Source: an uncultured Paracoccaceae bacterium
GTDB taxonomy: Bacteria; Pseudomonadota; Alphaproteobacteria; Rhodobacterales; Rhodobacteraceae
Reading direction: 5' to 3'
Length of the DNA stretch: 64,000 nucleotides
NCBI GenBank assembly: GCA_947499635.1
Contig: CANMPD010000001.1
Coordinates: 496,001 to 560,000 of the forward strand
Each line of letters starts with the position of its first letter. Within the stretch, counting starts at the first letter, position 1. Both the position numbers and the translations under genes were made by a program. The notes under the pieces were generated by a model, which did not search any database, had not been told where the DNA came from, and saw only the letters and a program-made list of their open reading frames with translations. Below are positions 48,019 to 56,378 of this stretch, in pieces.

Positions 48019-49909
48019 CGATGCTGCCTTCCCAAGATTCCGACAACAGATCGGTGATCTTCACCCGCACCGTGCCTGCGTCTTCGGGCACCTTGTATCG
48101 GCCGCTGACCAGTTCGTTCTTTTCAGGCACGTCCAATTCGACCGGCTGCAAGATCGCGCCGTCGTAGTTCCAGTCCACCATGATGCTTTCGACCATCTCG
48201 CGCCAATCGGTGACTTGCTCTTTTTGGAGCGAGAGCTTTTGCAGCAGGTTCATCGGGTAGAAGCGTTCGATTTCCAGATGGCCGTCCTTGATGGCCAAGC
48301 GCGCCTCGGAGTCACGTTTGAATTCGAGCTGGGACTTGTCGCGCAATATGTCCACGACCTCCACATCGATTTTGTGGGGTTTCACTTCGAGTTCGAGCTG
48401 CGCTTTCAGGTCGGGCTCGTGCCCCATGCAGACGAGCAGGATTTTTTCGACCGGCTGGTTCGGGTTGGCGTTCTGGCGGCGATCAAAGGCCTTGTAGTCA
48501 AAGCCTGAGATAAGCTCGGACAGGTCTGCTTTAGTTGCGATGCGGTTGACCGGCATGATCTTGACCATGCGCCCATCTTTTTCGCCATCGTATATGGAGC
48601 TGGTTTCGATTTTCTGGATTTCTAGGGCTTCCACAAGTAAGGTCTTCGCTTCCACAGGGTTCCTAAAGATGTCGTAGTTATTGACGTTGTAGACCTCGAA
48701 ACCGGCCGACGTGTCTTCACCAAGAGAGGCAGGCTCACCCAAGATGTTTATCAACCTTTTTGTTGTGGTTTGAACGGAACCAAGGTTGATATCTGCCCCC
48801 AAGAAGCGTCTTTTGAGCTTGGCCGCCGCACTTTGCGTTGTCCCTGAGCCCATGAAACAATCAAAAACCAAGCTGCCTTCGTCGCTAGAGGCGGCAAGGA
48901 TCCGTTCCAATAGCGCTTCAGGTTTCTGCGTTGGATAGTTTTCCTTTTCTTTTGCTTGCGAATTCAGTCTTGAAATGTCGGTCCAAAGATCAGACAAAAC
49001 CATTCCAGGCATCTCATCAAGGTACCGTTTATACCGCGCAACGCCATTTCTAGTGTAGTAAATTCTGCCAGCGTCCTCGAGCTTTTGCATGGATTCCTTG
49101 GGCCGCCTCCAAAGCTTGTCATGCCCATTCCATTCATACTGGTAACCGCCGCCACTGAGCCCGTAGGCCGTCAGATTATCGTCTTCAAATTTCCTTCCGT
49201 CCGGATCTTTCTTCTGATAGTGCGAAGCCAAGTATTCATCATCATATGGCCCGTACAGTTGGTTCCAAATCGGCGTGTCCGTTTTCGTGTACATCAAGAT
49301 ATGGTTTTGCATATCGTTGAAGAAACTCTGATCACTGTGTCCAGGCGAAGATTTCCAACAGATCCAAGACCTGAAGTTTCCCGTGCCGAATATCTCATCG
49401 CAAATCAGCCGGAGGTATGAACTTACGCGCTGGTCGCAATGCAGATAGAGCGTTCCTTTGTCACTCATAAGCTCACGGAGAACGACCAGACGCTCATACA
49501 TAAACTGGAGGTATTCGTCGTTGTTCCAAATGTCTGTATACTGCTTTTCCTCGAAGGAAGCGGTATCACTTTTGACTTCTTTCCCGCGCAGTTTGATTTT
49601 CTTCTTGTAGTCGGCCTTTGAGTCAAATGGCGGGTCAATATAGACCAAGTCCACCTTGCCCCTGAAATCTTTCAGAAGGTGGCTCATCACCTGAAGGTTG
49701 TCGCCCCAGAAAATCTTATTGCGCCAACCGTCCACCTCTTCGCCATAGGTTTCTTTCAACTGTGCCGGATAGAATTGGGTCGAGGTAAAGGGCCGCTTAC
49801 CGCGCCAATTGAGCATCGGATAGCCCTTGATCGGCTGGAATTTGTACCCATCCACAGACGTCGCCACAGCCTCTGCGCCCAAGTCCATTTTTTCTTGTTC
49901 GTCAGCCAT
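48011..49909 (-). CDS. Type III restriction-modification enzyme, Mod methyltransferase subunit
   Basis: The 632-residue N6-adenine or N4-cytosine methyltransferase of the beta group has the catalytic motif DPPFDSKADY (near 92-101) before the AdoMet-binding motif FDCFMGSGTTQSAAAKL (near 353). This order is typical of type III Mod. ATG at 49909 overlaps the helicase stop as TGATG; an in-frame GTG lies at 49912. It forms an operon with the upstream helicase-nuclease and downstream Res. Confidence 0.93.
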   Translation of the reverse strand: MADEQEKMDLGAEAVATSVDGYKFQPIKGYPMLNWRGKRPFTSTQFYPAQLKETYGEEVDGWRNKIFWGDNLQVMSHLLKDFRGKVDLVYIDPPFDSKADYKKKIKLRGKEVKSDTASFEEKQYTDIWNNDEYLQFMYERLVVLRELMSDKGTLYLHCDQRVSSYLRLICDEIFGTGNFRSWICWKSSPGHSDQSFFNDMQNHILMYTKTDTPIWNQLYGPYDDEYLASHYQKKDPDGRKFEDDNLTAYGLSGGGYQYEWNGHDKLWRRPKESMQKLEDAGRIYYTRNGVARYKRYLDEMPGMVLSDLWTDISRLNSQAKEKENYPTQKPEALLERILAASSDEGSLVFDCFMGSGTTQSAAAKLKRRFLGADINLGSVQTTTKRLINILGEPASLGEDTSAGFEVYNVNNYDIFRNPVEAKTLLVEALEIQKIETSSIYDGEKDGRMVKIMPVNRIATKADLSELISGFDYKAFDRRQNANPNQPVEKILLVCMGHEPDLKAQLELEVKPHKIDVEVVDILRDKSQLEFKRDSEARLAIKDGHLEIERFYPMNLLQKLSLQKEQVTDWREMVESIMVDWNYDGAILQPVELDVPEKNELVSGRYKVPEDAGTVRVKITDLLSESWEGSIDA

Positions 49910-52900
49910 CACGTACCGCCCGCCCTAAAATTCCAGTTCTTCATATCGCAATAGGCCCGCATATCGCAGTTTTCACACAGCTTTGCGGGACGTTCCTTGA
50001 TCGCATAGTCGCGACCCTCAATCCGGTCCACGACGGCATCAAACGATGCGATAGTTTTGCCAATAGCCTTACCGTCCTTTTCGAATGAAATAAACGGGTT
50101 ACTGTCCTGCTCGCCGGTATAGTAGAGATGCGTCTTGCTGACCTTCTCGCCCGTCCGCTCCTCAACCAAGTGGGCGTAGACCTCAAGTTGGCGCTGATAT
50201 TGGCGCAGGCGGCTGCGGTCCTTTTCCATGTCCGGCTTGCGTTCGGACTTGAAGTCTATCAGCTCGACCGTGCCGTTTTCGCCCCTGATCAGGTCCACAC
50301 TGCCCTTGAGGATGTAGCTGTCCTTGACCAATGAGATGTCGACCTCGGCCTCCTTCAGCCGGTCGAAATTCTTACGTTCGCGTTCCACGTATCGTTCAAC
50401 ATGGCCATGCGCCGCCCTCAGCGACGGCGGAGCCAGATATTGCCGCTCGCGCTTGGAGAGGTAGTGGTAGTTCGTGTCGAACCACCCTTTGATCTGATCC
50501 TCGGTGACCAGATGAGGTTCACCTCGCAGGACGGCCTTGTGCACGTCTTCAATCGTTTGATGCACCAACGTACCAAAGAGCTGCGCCCCTGCGCGGATCG
50601 GTTGGAACTCGAGTTCTTTGAAGAACCGGTACTGTTCGGCGCAATTTTCGAACAGGGTGATATGCGAGGTGAAGGAGTATTCCCGCTTGAGGTTCACGTC
50701 CTTGGCCTGCTCGAAGTCGAAGTTTTCGACCACAAACTTCGGATCGCGCCAATGGGGCAGATCGTGGAAGCAGTCATCGAAGTACCGCGACGGAGACCGC
50801 CCACGCCCCTCCTTGACCTCCGTGGCCAGCACCAAAAGGTTTTGCGCCCGCGAAAAGGCTGTGTAGTAGAGCCGCCGGAAATCAAAGAACTTGGTCCGCT
50901 CCATCGGCTCGAACGGTGGTTTGTTCAGGAAGGGCTCGAGCAACTCATCGATGTCCGTCCACTGCTTGCGCGGCGTCGCCTCGAGCGATCCGCAGATCAC
51001 GATCGGGAACTCGAGCCCCTTAGACTGGTGGATGGTCAAGAAGGAGACACATCCACTTGGCGCGTACTCGCTGTCATCCTCGTACTCATTGATCCCACCC
51101 TCGTGCAAAAATTTGAGGTAGCGGTTGAACAGATCCCGGATGTTCTGGTCCAAGAAGCGCGGGTTCAGAACTGTGATGTAGTGAAGATACTCGAACTTCA
51201 CCAAGAGCCGGGAAAACGTCGCAAGGTTGCGCGCCGCGCGGCCTTTATCAACACTGGTCAGTTGGTCTTCTTCTAGAAACCTGCTGAAGAGAGGGAACTG
51301 GAGTAGCTGGTAGAATAGCCCTGAAAACGCGTAGTCAGCATCTGAGGTCAGGTTTAAATGACGTTTGGCCAGTGGCCGCGCCCATTCTAGCAAACGCCTA
51401 TTCTCGGGTTTGCGCAGTTCCTGAACGAACAGTTTGAAACACTGCTCGTCATAGTACTCCCAAACACGCATCTCGAGGTCTGCACGTTCCTGCCGAACAT
51501 CAGCAAACTGCGGGAACAAGAAAATCAGCGCACCGATCATCAACCTGATCTCTTCGCGCTCAAAATAGAGGTTGGAGCGCGGCGAGTAGACGGGGATGCC
51601 GTTGGACTCGAGGTGCCGGGCAAGCGCAAGCACTTTGTCGTTTTTCACAGACCGGAACAGAAATGCGACCTGGTTCCAGTCTGTCAGTTCGCCAGACGCC
51701 TCGAGATGGCGCAGGAACTCGTAGACTTCATCCTGAAAGCTGTTGTTGTCAGTTTGGGTGATTTTCAGAACCGAGCTGACGTCCGCAAAATCATCGGGGC
51801 GCGGTTCGATAACCTTGTCATACCGGTATTGCGCGTCCTTATCGCTCCATTCTTCATCAGCGATCCATGAGTTGTAGAAGTCGATAATTTTCGGGTCAGA
51901 GCGATAGTTTACCGTAAGTGATACTTGTTCACATTCGCCCTTCGCAAAATTGCTGGGGTACTCAAGAATATTCCGAATAGTCGCGCCGCGAAACCGGTAC
52001 AAACCCTGATCATCGTCGCCCACGACGCACAGGTTTTTTGTGTCACCGGCCAAGTGGAAAAGTATCTGCTCCTGGATCGTGTTTGTGTCCTGGTACTCAT
52101 CGACCATAAGGTGGGAGAACTTGGATTTCAGGCTCTCTAAGACACCGGGGTGATCCTTCAACAACCGCAAAGCCTCGAACTGAATGCCCGAAAAATCGAG
52201 CGCATTCGCCTCTTCCAAGAGGTGCTGATAGGTCGCGAAACACTCGGCAAGCGCCTGAAGTGACGCTTGCTCTGAGCCTTCGAGCGCCTTGATGTCCAGC
52301 GTCTCTTCTGTGACTTTGTTCAGCCACTTTAGGAGCTGCGTCGATTGATACCAACGTCCAGACCGGTCTTCGCCAATCAAATCGGTGATTCCATCGATGC
52401 CCTTGAACTCTCTGAGACGTTGGTAGAGGAAATATTGCTGATCAAATTGGTCGAGAAGATTGAAACTGCGCTTCAACCTCGTGAATTCGCTATGATCCTT
52501 TAAGATGCGGAGGCACAAAGAATGAAACGTGCCAATGTACATCTCGTTGACGTTGAAACTAAGCCCGGCAGACATCAATCGGTTCGAAATGCGGGTTGTT
52601 AGCTCTTGAGCCGCTTTTTCTGTGAAAGTTACGACCAAAAGAGATTCAGCCGTGGCTTGTCCGGCCTCGATCAACGCCACAACGCGTTCCACAAGGGTGT
52701 ACGTTTTTCCTGAACCTGGGCCTGCAATAATTAAGACTGGCCCATCTGAGCATCCGATCGCACGCTTTTGACTTTCGTTTGCTAGCGAACTTGAAATTGT
52801 TCTGGCTCCCAAATGACTTTCTGCAACTAAATGGCGCTGGAATAAATCGAGCCATAGCCCGACTCGAACTGGCACACACGCCGAAATTGTCGCCGAAAAT

Positions 52901-52920
52901 CCAGCGTTCGACCAGCCCAA
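49909..52920 (-). CDS. UvrD/Rep-type SF1 helicase with C-terminal PD-(D/E)XK (AddB/Cas4-like) nuclease
   Basis: The protein has about 1003 residues. SF1 motifs: Walker A GPGSGKT (near 68), VTFTEKAAQEL, GTFHSLCL, Walker B LMVDEYQDTNT, GDDDQGLYRFRGA, NYRSDP, TIHQSKGLEFPIVI and YYTAFSRAQNLL. The C-terminal RecB-type nuclease has GTLVHQTIEDVHK, GSVDLIRG-LIDFKSE and QYQRQLEVYAH. Cysteines in FENCAEQ and CENCDMRAYC suggest an AddB/Cas4-type iron-sulfur cluster. TTG at 52920 is a weak start; GTG or TTG codons up to about 40 residues later are alternatives. It precedes mod with a 1-bp overlap. Confidence 0.85.
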   Translation of the reverse strand: MGWSNAGFSATISACVPVRVGLWLDLFQRHLVAESHLGARTISSSLANESQKRAIGCSDGPVLIIAGPGSGKTYTLVERVVALIEAGQATAESLLVVTFTEKAAQELTTRISNRLMSAGLSFNVNEMYIGTFHSLCLRILKDHSEFTRLKRSFNLLDQFDQQYFLYQRLREFKGIDGITDLIGEDRSGRWYQSTQLLKWLNKVTEETLDIKALEGSEQASLQALAECFATYQHLLEEANALDFSGIQFEALRLLKDHPGVLESLKSKFSHLMVDEYQDTNTIQEQILFHLAGDTKNLCVVGDDDQGLYRFRGATIRNILEYPSNFAKGECEQVSLTVNYRSDPKIIDFYNSWIADEEWSDKDAQYRYDKVIEPRPDDFADVSSVLKITQTDNNSFQDEVYEFLRHLEASGELTDWNQVAFLFRSVKNDKVLALARHLESNGIPVYSPRSNLYFEREEIRLMIGALIFLFPQFADVRQERADLEMRVWEYYDEQCFKLFVQELRKPENRRLLEWARPLAKRHLNLTSDADYAFSGLFYQLLQFPLFSRFLEEDQLTSVDKGRAARNLATFSRLLVKFEYLHYITVLNPRFLDQNIRDLFNRYLKFLHEGGINEYEDDSEYAPSGCVSFLTIHQSKGLEFPIVICGSLEATPRKQWTDIDELLEPFLNKPPFEPMERTKFFDFRRLYYTAFSRAQNLLVLATEVKEGRGRSPSRYFDDCFHDLPHWRDPKFVVENFDFEQAKDVNLKREYSFTSHITLFENCAEQYRFFKELEFQPIRAGAQLFGTLVHQTIEDVHKAVLRGEPHLVTEDQIKGWFDTNYHYLSKRERQYLAPPSLRAAHGHVERYVERERKNFDRLKEAEVDISLVKDSYILKGSVDLIRGENGTVELIDFKSERKPDMEKDRSRLRQYQRQLEVYAHLVEERTGEKVSKTHLYYTGEQDSNPFISFEKDGKAIGKTIASFDAVVDRIEGRDYAIKERPAKLCENCDMRAYCDMKNWNFRAGGT

Positions 52921-52995
52921 CTTCGGTCGTCAGGCCAATGAATTTTCGATGAAAAGCCCTTTCTCGACTTGGTTTCGTGAGGCGTTGCCCAAAAG

Positions 52996-53018
52996 CTAGG
53001 GCGGAATGCCCGCCCTAG
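52996..53018 (-). terminator. Terminator after small ORF 53027-53224
   Basis: Perfect 9-bp stem CTAGGGCGG / CCGCCCTAG around a 5-nt loop, followed on the minus strand by CTTTTGGGC. Its presence supports transcription of the small ORFs to the right. Confidence 0.65.
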
Positions 53019-53026
53019 CGCTGAGG

Positions 53027-53224
53027 TCATTCGGTGACGGGATCGTCATCGCGGCGTGGAAAGGCGACCATCTCGACGTTGGGGAACATGCTGTGTTTGA
53101 CGTTAATTGAGGTAATGTTGCCGCTGTCGTCGGTGTTGACGAAGAGGACACCGCAGCGGTCCCAGAAGTTCTTGCCGTCTTTTTCGCCGGATTTGACGTT
53201 CAGTTTCAGAGTTTGCGTAGCCAA
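53027..53224 (-). CDS. Small island protein (65 aa)
   Basis: 65-residue basic-to-acidic protein, beta-rich in appearance (TLKLNVKSGEKDGKNFWDRCGVLFVN, split by charged turns). It is followed by a terminator. No family is recognised; similar small ORFs are common on roseobacter plasmids. Confidence 0.5.
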   Translation of the reverse strand: MATQTLKLNVKSGEKDGKNFWDRCGVLFVNTDDSGNITSINVKHSMFPNVEMVAFPRRDDDPVTE

Positions 53225-53400
53225 TTTTCAATCCTCACTTTGAGTGTTTCGATGAACATGGCCAAAGCGGTCACCAAGGGGATGTCAGCGGGAAAATTGC
53301 CTCGCGAGGAATGCGCTGGCGCAGGGGGATTTTCTTGTTGAAGCGGTGCTTGCACCGCGTCTGGCACGGCTGCCAGCTTATGTTCAGCAATCAGAAACAC
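53206..53400 (-). CDS. Possible small hypothetical protein (64 aa)
   Basis: The 64-residue ORF overlaps the next small gene by 19 bp and ends with a basic amphipathic helix (MFIETLKVRIENWLRKL). Support rests on the operon-like placement and the tandem palindromes about 105-150 bp upstream. No similarity is recognised. Confidence 0.35.
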   Translation of the reverse strand: MFLIAEHKLAAVPDAVQAPLQQENPPAPAHSSRGNFPADIPLVTALAMFIETLKVRIENWLRKL

Positions 53401-53505
53401 GGCGTTGAGGATCTGAGTTTGGCACTCAATCTCTGGGCTGGCCCGTCAAAGCTGGCCTGGAACGCTGCAACTACTGTACTGGGCCTGCAGATTGCTCACA
53501 GTAAA

Positions 53506-53550
53506 TATGATCTGCCGACCATAAAGCGGAAATATGATCTGCGGATCATA
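53506..53550. promoter_or_regulatory. Tandem 18-bp palindromes at the hipA 3' end
   Basis: Site 2 (53533-53550) is TATGATC-TGCG-GATCATA with perfect 7-bp arms. Site 1 (53506-53523) is TATGATC-TGCC-GACCATA with one mismatch. Centres are 27 bp apart. Site 2 overlaps the hipA stop. They look like operators for the small genes on the left or for a feedback element. Confidence 0.55.
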
Positions 53551-54838
53551 CGGCATGAAAGGCAGCCGCCCGACGTCGTATGCCAGCAGCAATGGCTTCC
53601 GCCAATGGCTGTGGGAACCCATCCGGCAGGTCGGCTAGTGTCTTGCCCAAGGCGGGTTCAAGCTCAGACGCGACGCCCGACAAGACCTCTTCCGCCAGCG
53701 CCACACCATAGCCCGCCGCCTTCGCCGCCTGCAGAAAATGGCGCGGCACCACCTCATTAATCCGATAGTGTCCGTCAACGGCCATCGCGAGGCGCATCCG
53801 GTTCTGGCGGATTTGACCGTCATCCACGGCTTTTTGGGCGCTCAGCACGTCATACAGCGGGGTCATACGGAAACCACCAGGGCGCAATGCGATACTGAAA
53901 TTCTTCGCATGACCGTCCGTCGCGCCCAAGAGCCAGAACAGCACCTGCGCACGAAAGAAGGCGCGTTGATCTGCCTCGGGGTCATCACTGCCCTTCAGCA
54001 AACCGATCCCTTCGGTGATCCCCGGCCCGCCATCCATTTGATATTTCTGGCTGGGTGGAACTGTGAGCGCCTGGCAAAAGTCTTCCTGCGGGAGGCGGAT
54101 CAAGCGGCCATCCTTGGTCCAGCGCCGATCAAACCGCGTCACGACAAGGCTCCGCACGTCTTCAAAGTCGGCAATCTCGACCTCCGCGACATCCATGCCC
54201 ATGGCACGGCAAAAGCTCATGCAGAAATACTCGGTCTCTACGCTGTCGGACAAATCGATCCCTGCAGGCAGGACACCAAGCTGGGTCTTGAGGATATGGG
54301 TTGTGGGGGTAAGTCCCGATGGACGGATCCACGTGCCTTCATGGCGAAGCAGCGCTGTTTTCTCCTGTGCCCCTGCGATAGAAATGCGAAAGTCGTCTTC
54401 CTCATCCAGGCCGAGCGGAGCGCTCGCGAGGTTGCGCAACATATCCGCAATCTGTGCCTCGGATACGGGCTCCCCCTCGAGTGAACCAACTTCGGGAACC
54501 TCACCCGAGACGAACTGTAAGGCTCCCACGCAATCGCGTCCGATCTTCTCCAGCATGTGCCATGCGTCCGTGCCGCCCGCACGCACCCGAGCGGCTACGC
54601 GCTCTCGTATCGCCTGATTGTCGGGCAACAGGTTTTCCAGGTAGGCAATGACAGGGCCACCTTGGTGTGCCTCTTCACGCAAAGGCAGCGAAAGCGAGAT
54701 GGGCATGACGTGTTCCCACGACAGCCAGTCCGGATCATAGGTGAAGTTGATTGCGCCCGAGCCTGCGAGACGCAAAGCCCCCACCAGCCTTCCATTCAGA
54801 AGCACCTGCATCGTGCCGCTACGCCCGCGTTTGGCCAT
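53546..54838 (-). CDS. hipA: HipA-family serine/threonine kinase toxin
   Basis: The 430-residue kinase has an N-terminal subdomain (VLLNGRLVGALRL), the ISIAGAQEKTALL loop and the catalytic loop LGATDGHAKNFSI near residue 311. HipA toxins phosphorylate translation-related targets (glutamyl-tRNA synthetase in E. coli) and cause growth arrest, neutralised by HipB. The start overlaps the hipB stop as TGATG, indicating translational coupling. Full length, apparently intact. Confidence 0.9.
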   Translation of the reverse strand: MAKRGRSGTMQVLLNGRLVGALRLAGSGAINFTYDPDWLSWEHVMPISLSLPLREEAHQGGPVIAYLENLLPDNQAIRERVAARVRAGGTDAWHMLEKIGRDCVGALQFVSGEVPEVGSLEGEPVSEAQIADMLRNLASAPLGLDEEDDFRISIAGAQEKTALLRHEGTWIRPSGLTPTTHILKTQLGVLPAGIDLSDSVETEYFCMSFCRAMGMDVAEVEIADFEDVRSLVVTRFDRRWTKDGRLIRLPQEDFCQALTVPPSQKYQMDGGPGITEGIGLLKGSDDPEADQRAFFRAQVLFWLLGATDGHAKNFSIALRPGGFRMTPLYDVLSAQKAVDDGQIRQNRMRLAMAVDGHYRINEVVPRHFLQAAKAAGYGVALAEEVLSGVASELEPALGKTLADLPDGFPQPLAEAIAAGIRRRAAAFHAV

Positions 54839-55083
54839 CAGAAGATATCCTCGATTTCAAGCGAGCCACCGCGCTCCACCAATCGGAACTCAAGCCCAAG
54901 AGCCGCCATGACCGCGAGCACAGTGGCGAGCTTGGTTCCCGCGTCGCCATTCTCGAGCGACGAAATCGTCGCGACGCGCAAATTCGTGCGCGCACTGATA
55001 TCGCTTTGGGTCCAGCCGCGCGCTTTGCGCGTCCGGCGAAGTGCCTCGCCGATCTGCTCGGCCGTTCGTGCTGTGAGGTCCAT
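54838..55083 (-). CDS. hipB: HipB-type XRE antitoxin
   Basis: The 81-residue DNA-binding protein has an XRE helix-turn-helix (TQSDISARTNLRVATISSLEN, about 30-50). It neutralises HipA and represses the operon. ATG at 55083 (MDLTARTAEQIG) has AAGGAG 8 nt upstream. The frame is open to 55134, but that would remove the operator from the untranslated region. Confidence 0.88.
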   Translation of the reverse strand: MDLTARTAEQIGEALRRTRKARGWTQSDISARTNLRVATISSLENGDAGTKLATVLAVMAALGLEFRLVERGGSLEIEDIF

Positions 55084-55104
55084 GATGTGGCTCCTTTTAC
55101 GGCA

Positions 55105-55166
55105 CAGCGTAAATTGAAACAAATTACGCTGCAACGTAAATATTTACTTTTTACGCCATAGCGTAA
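55105..55166. promoter_or_regulatory. hipBA operator with paired TTACGC / GCGTAA repeats
   Basis: CAGCGTAA (55105-55112) and TTACGCTG (55124-55131) form one dyad with an 11-nt spacer. TTACGC-CATA-GCGTAA (55151-55166) forms another. An intermediate TTACG lies between them. They sit directly before hipB and are the expected binding sites of HipB. Confidence 0.65.
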
Positions 55167-55228
55167 CAATAGGATCGCACTCACGCCTGCAGTCCCGCAG
55201 CGCGAGATTCCTCACCGGCGTGCGGGAA

Positions 55229-55399
55229 ATGATCATCGGTGACGTGCACACTTTCGATGGGAAACAGGCTGAGATCGAGGCCTTCGACTCTGAAACCTAC
55301 AGCTGCCCCCACTGCCTGAGTGACCTTCGTCAGGTACTGCCCGTTATAGTTAGTTTAGTGGCGAGGGATCTTTCCAGTAAATTGCAAAAAGGTGTTTAA
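55229..55399 (+). CDS. Possible remnant ORF with CxxC motif (56 aa)
   Basis: Plus-strand ORF ATG 55229 to TAA 55399. It has a hydrophilic start and a zinc-knuckle-like YSCPHCLSDL, then a hydrophobic tail. The frame is open upstream to about 55196, suggesting the 3' end of a broken gene. No family is recognised. Confidence 0.25.
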   Translation: MIIGDVHTFDGKQAEIEAFDSETYSCPHCLSDLRQVLPVIVSLVARDLSSKLQKGV

Positions 55400-55407
55400 C
55401 GTAGACG

Positions 55408-55941
55408 CTACTCGCTAGGTTCAATCTCCACCAGAAGGTCGAATTTAATGGCATCAAGGAAGTCTTCATTCTTCGAAAGTAGACTTGCTAAGACTGCGGG
55501 ATCGACCTGTTCGCCCGGTTCGCCCTGTAACTCCCCACGAAATTGCTCTGCCAACACACCGCTGAGAGCCAAAAGCAAAGGCTCGCTCTGAGCGAGATTT
55601 TCAAGGACTGCTTTCTCAATCGCCTCTGCGGTAGCAGCTTGCACAATTTCGTCTGTTAAATTTTTGCTGACATCCGCCCTGATGTCAGCTTCAAGCCCGT
55701 CAATCTGTTGGCCTACGAGACTGAAGCTTTCCTCGTTTGACGCGTTTAAAGCCTCAAGATCTGTTGTGTTGGCTTTAATTCCCCCGTCCAATCGTAAGAC
55801 GGTGGCCTCCAACTCCAGAGAAAGTGCTTCAACTTCCGCCTTCGAAACATCCAGTGCCTGGTCCAAGCGCTGAATCTGCATATAAGAATAGACATGCCCT
55901 CCTAAAAATAGACCTACGACGACAATTGCTAAATAGTTCAT
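55408..55941 (-). CDS. Membrane-anchored coiled-coil protein of the CHAT operon
   Basis: The 177-residue protein has one N-terminal TM or signal anchor (about 4-20) and a coiled coil (about 25-75; IQRLDQALDVSKAEVEALSL), then an acidic helical region with a Glu/Gly-rich patch (RGELQGEPGEQVDP). Topology probably places most of the chain on one side of the membrane. Overlaps the upstream membrane gene by 4 bp (ATGA). It is the last gene of a four-gene coupled operon; function unknown. Confidence 0.65.
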   Translation of the reverse strand: MNYLAIVVVGLFLGGHVYSYMQIQRLDQALDVSKAEVEALSLELEATVLRLDGGIKANTTDLEALNASNEESFSLVGQQIDGLEADIRADVSKNLTDEIVQAATAEAIEKAVLENLAQSEPLLLALSGVLAEQFRGELQGEPGEQVDPAVLASLLSKNEDFLDAIKFDLLVEIEPSE

Positions 55942-56378
55942 TTCGCTTCCTCACCATCTTTAGCCTGACCTTTGCCTCCCAAAATTCCTTCGAGCACGCT
56001 CAACAGCATTCGGACCAATGTCATATTGTTGTCCTTCTCTAATAGGATCACCATAACTTCTTTGGACGTTTCCTCTGTGCCACGCTCAAGAACACCGGAG
56101 ACCATCGTCATGCTTACAAACTCCCGGTAGACACCAAGCGCACTCGAAACACCTGCCAGTGCCAATAAGAGCGACAAGAGCGTCATGCCAAAATTGCTAG
56201 CAACCAGGTTATTATACAGCCCAATAACACCGACCGCCCCAATTGCGAGCCCAACCGCGACAATCGCAATCATGACGAAGCGATCAAAAGCTGGTGCCTT
56301 GTTGGCATTCTCATCGCTTCCCAATTCGCCTATATTTGTTTTGTAGGCCTCCAAGAGGCTCTTTGACGAAAGTATCAT
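55938..56378 (-). CDS. Two-TM membrane protein of the CHAT operon
   Basis: The 146-residue protein has two hydrophobic segments (about 34-56 and 62-84; FVMIAIVAVGLAIGAVGVIG and LLSLLLALAGVSSALGVY) joined by a short loop and a cytosol-like charged C-terminus ending KGQAKDGEEAK. It lies between the CHAT-like protease and the coiled-coil protein with 4-bp overlaps on both sides. Its size and layout fit a small membrane effector or a protease substrate; this is inference. Confidence 0.65.
   Translation of the reverse strand: MILSSKSLLEAYKTNIGELGSDENANKAPAFDRFVMIAIVAVGLAIGAVGVIGLYNNLVASNFGMTLLSLLLALAGVSSALGVYREFVSMTMVSGVLERGTEETSKEVMVILLEKDNNMTLVRMLLSVLEGILGGKGQAKDGEEAK

Noticed and set aside
47512-48508. 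Long plus-strand ORFs opposite res and mod
   Set aside because: They are antisense shadows of the type III genes, whose minus-strand frames carry complete catalytic motifs.
53311-53760. 149-codon plus-strand ORF with Pro-rich end
   Set aside because: Overlaps hipA antisense; the Pro-rich tail is the reverse of an Ala/Gly-rich HipA region.
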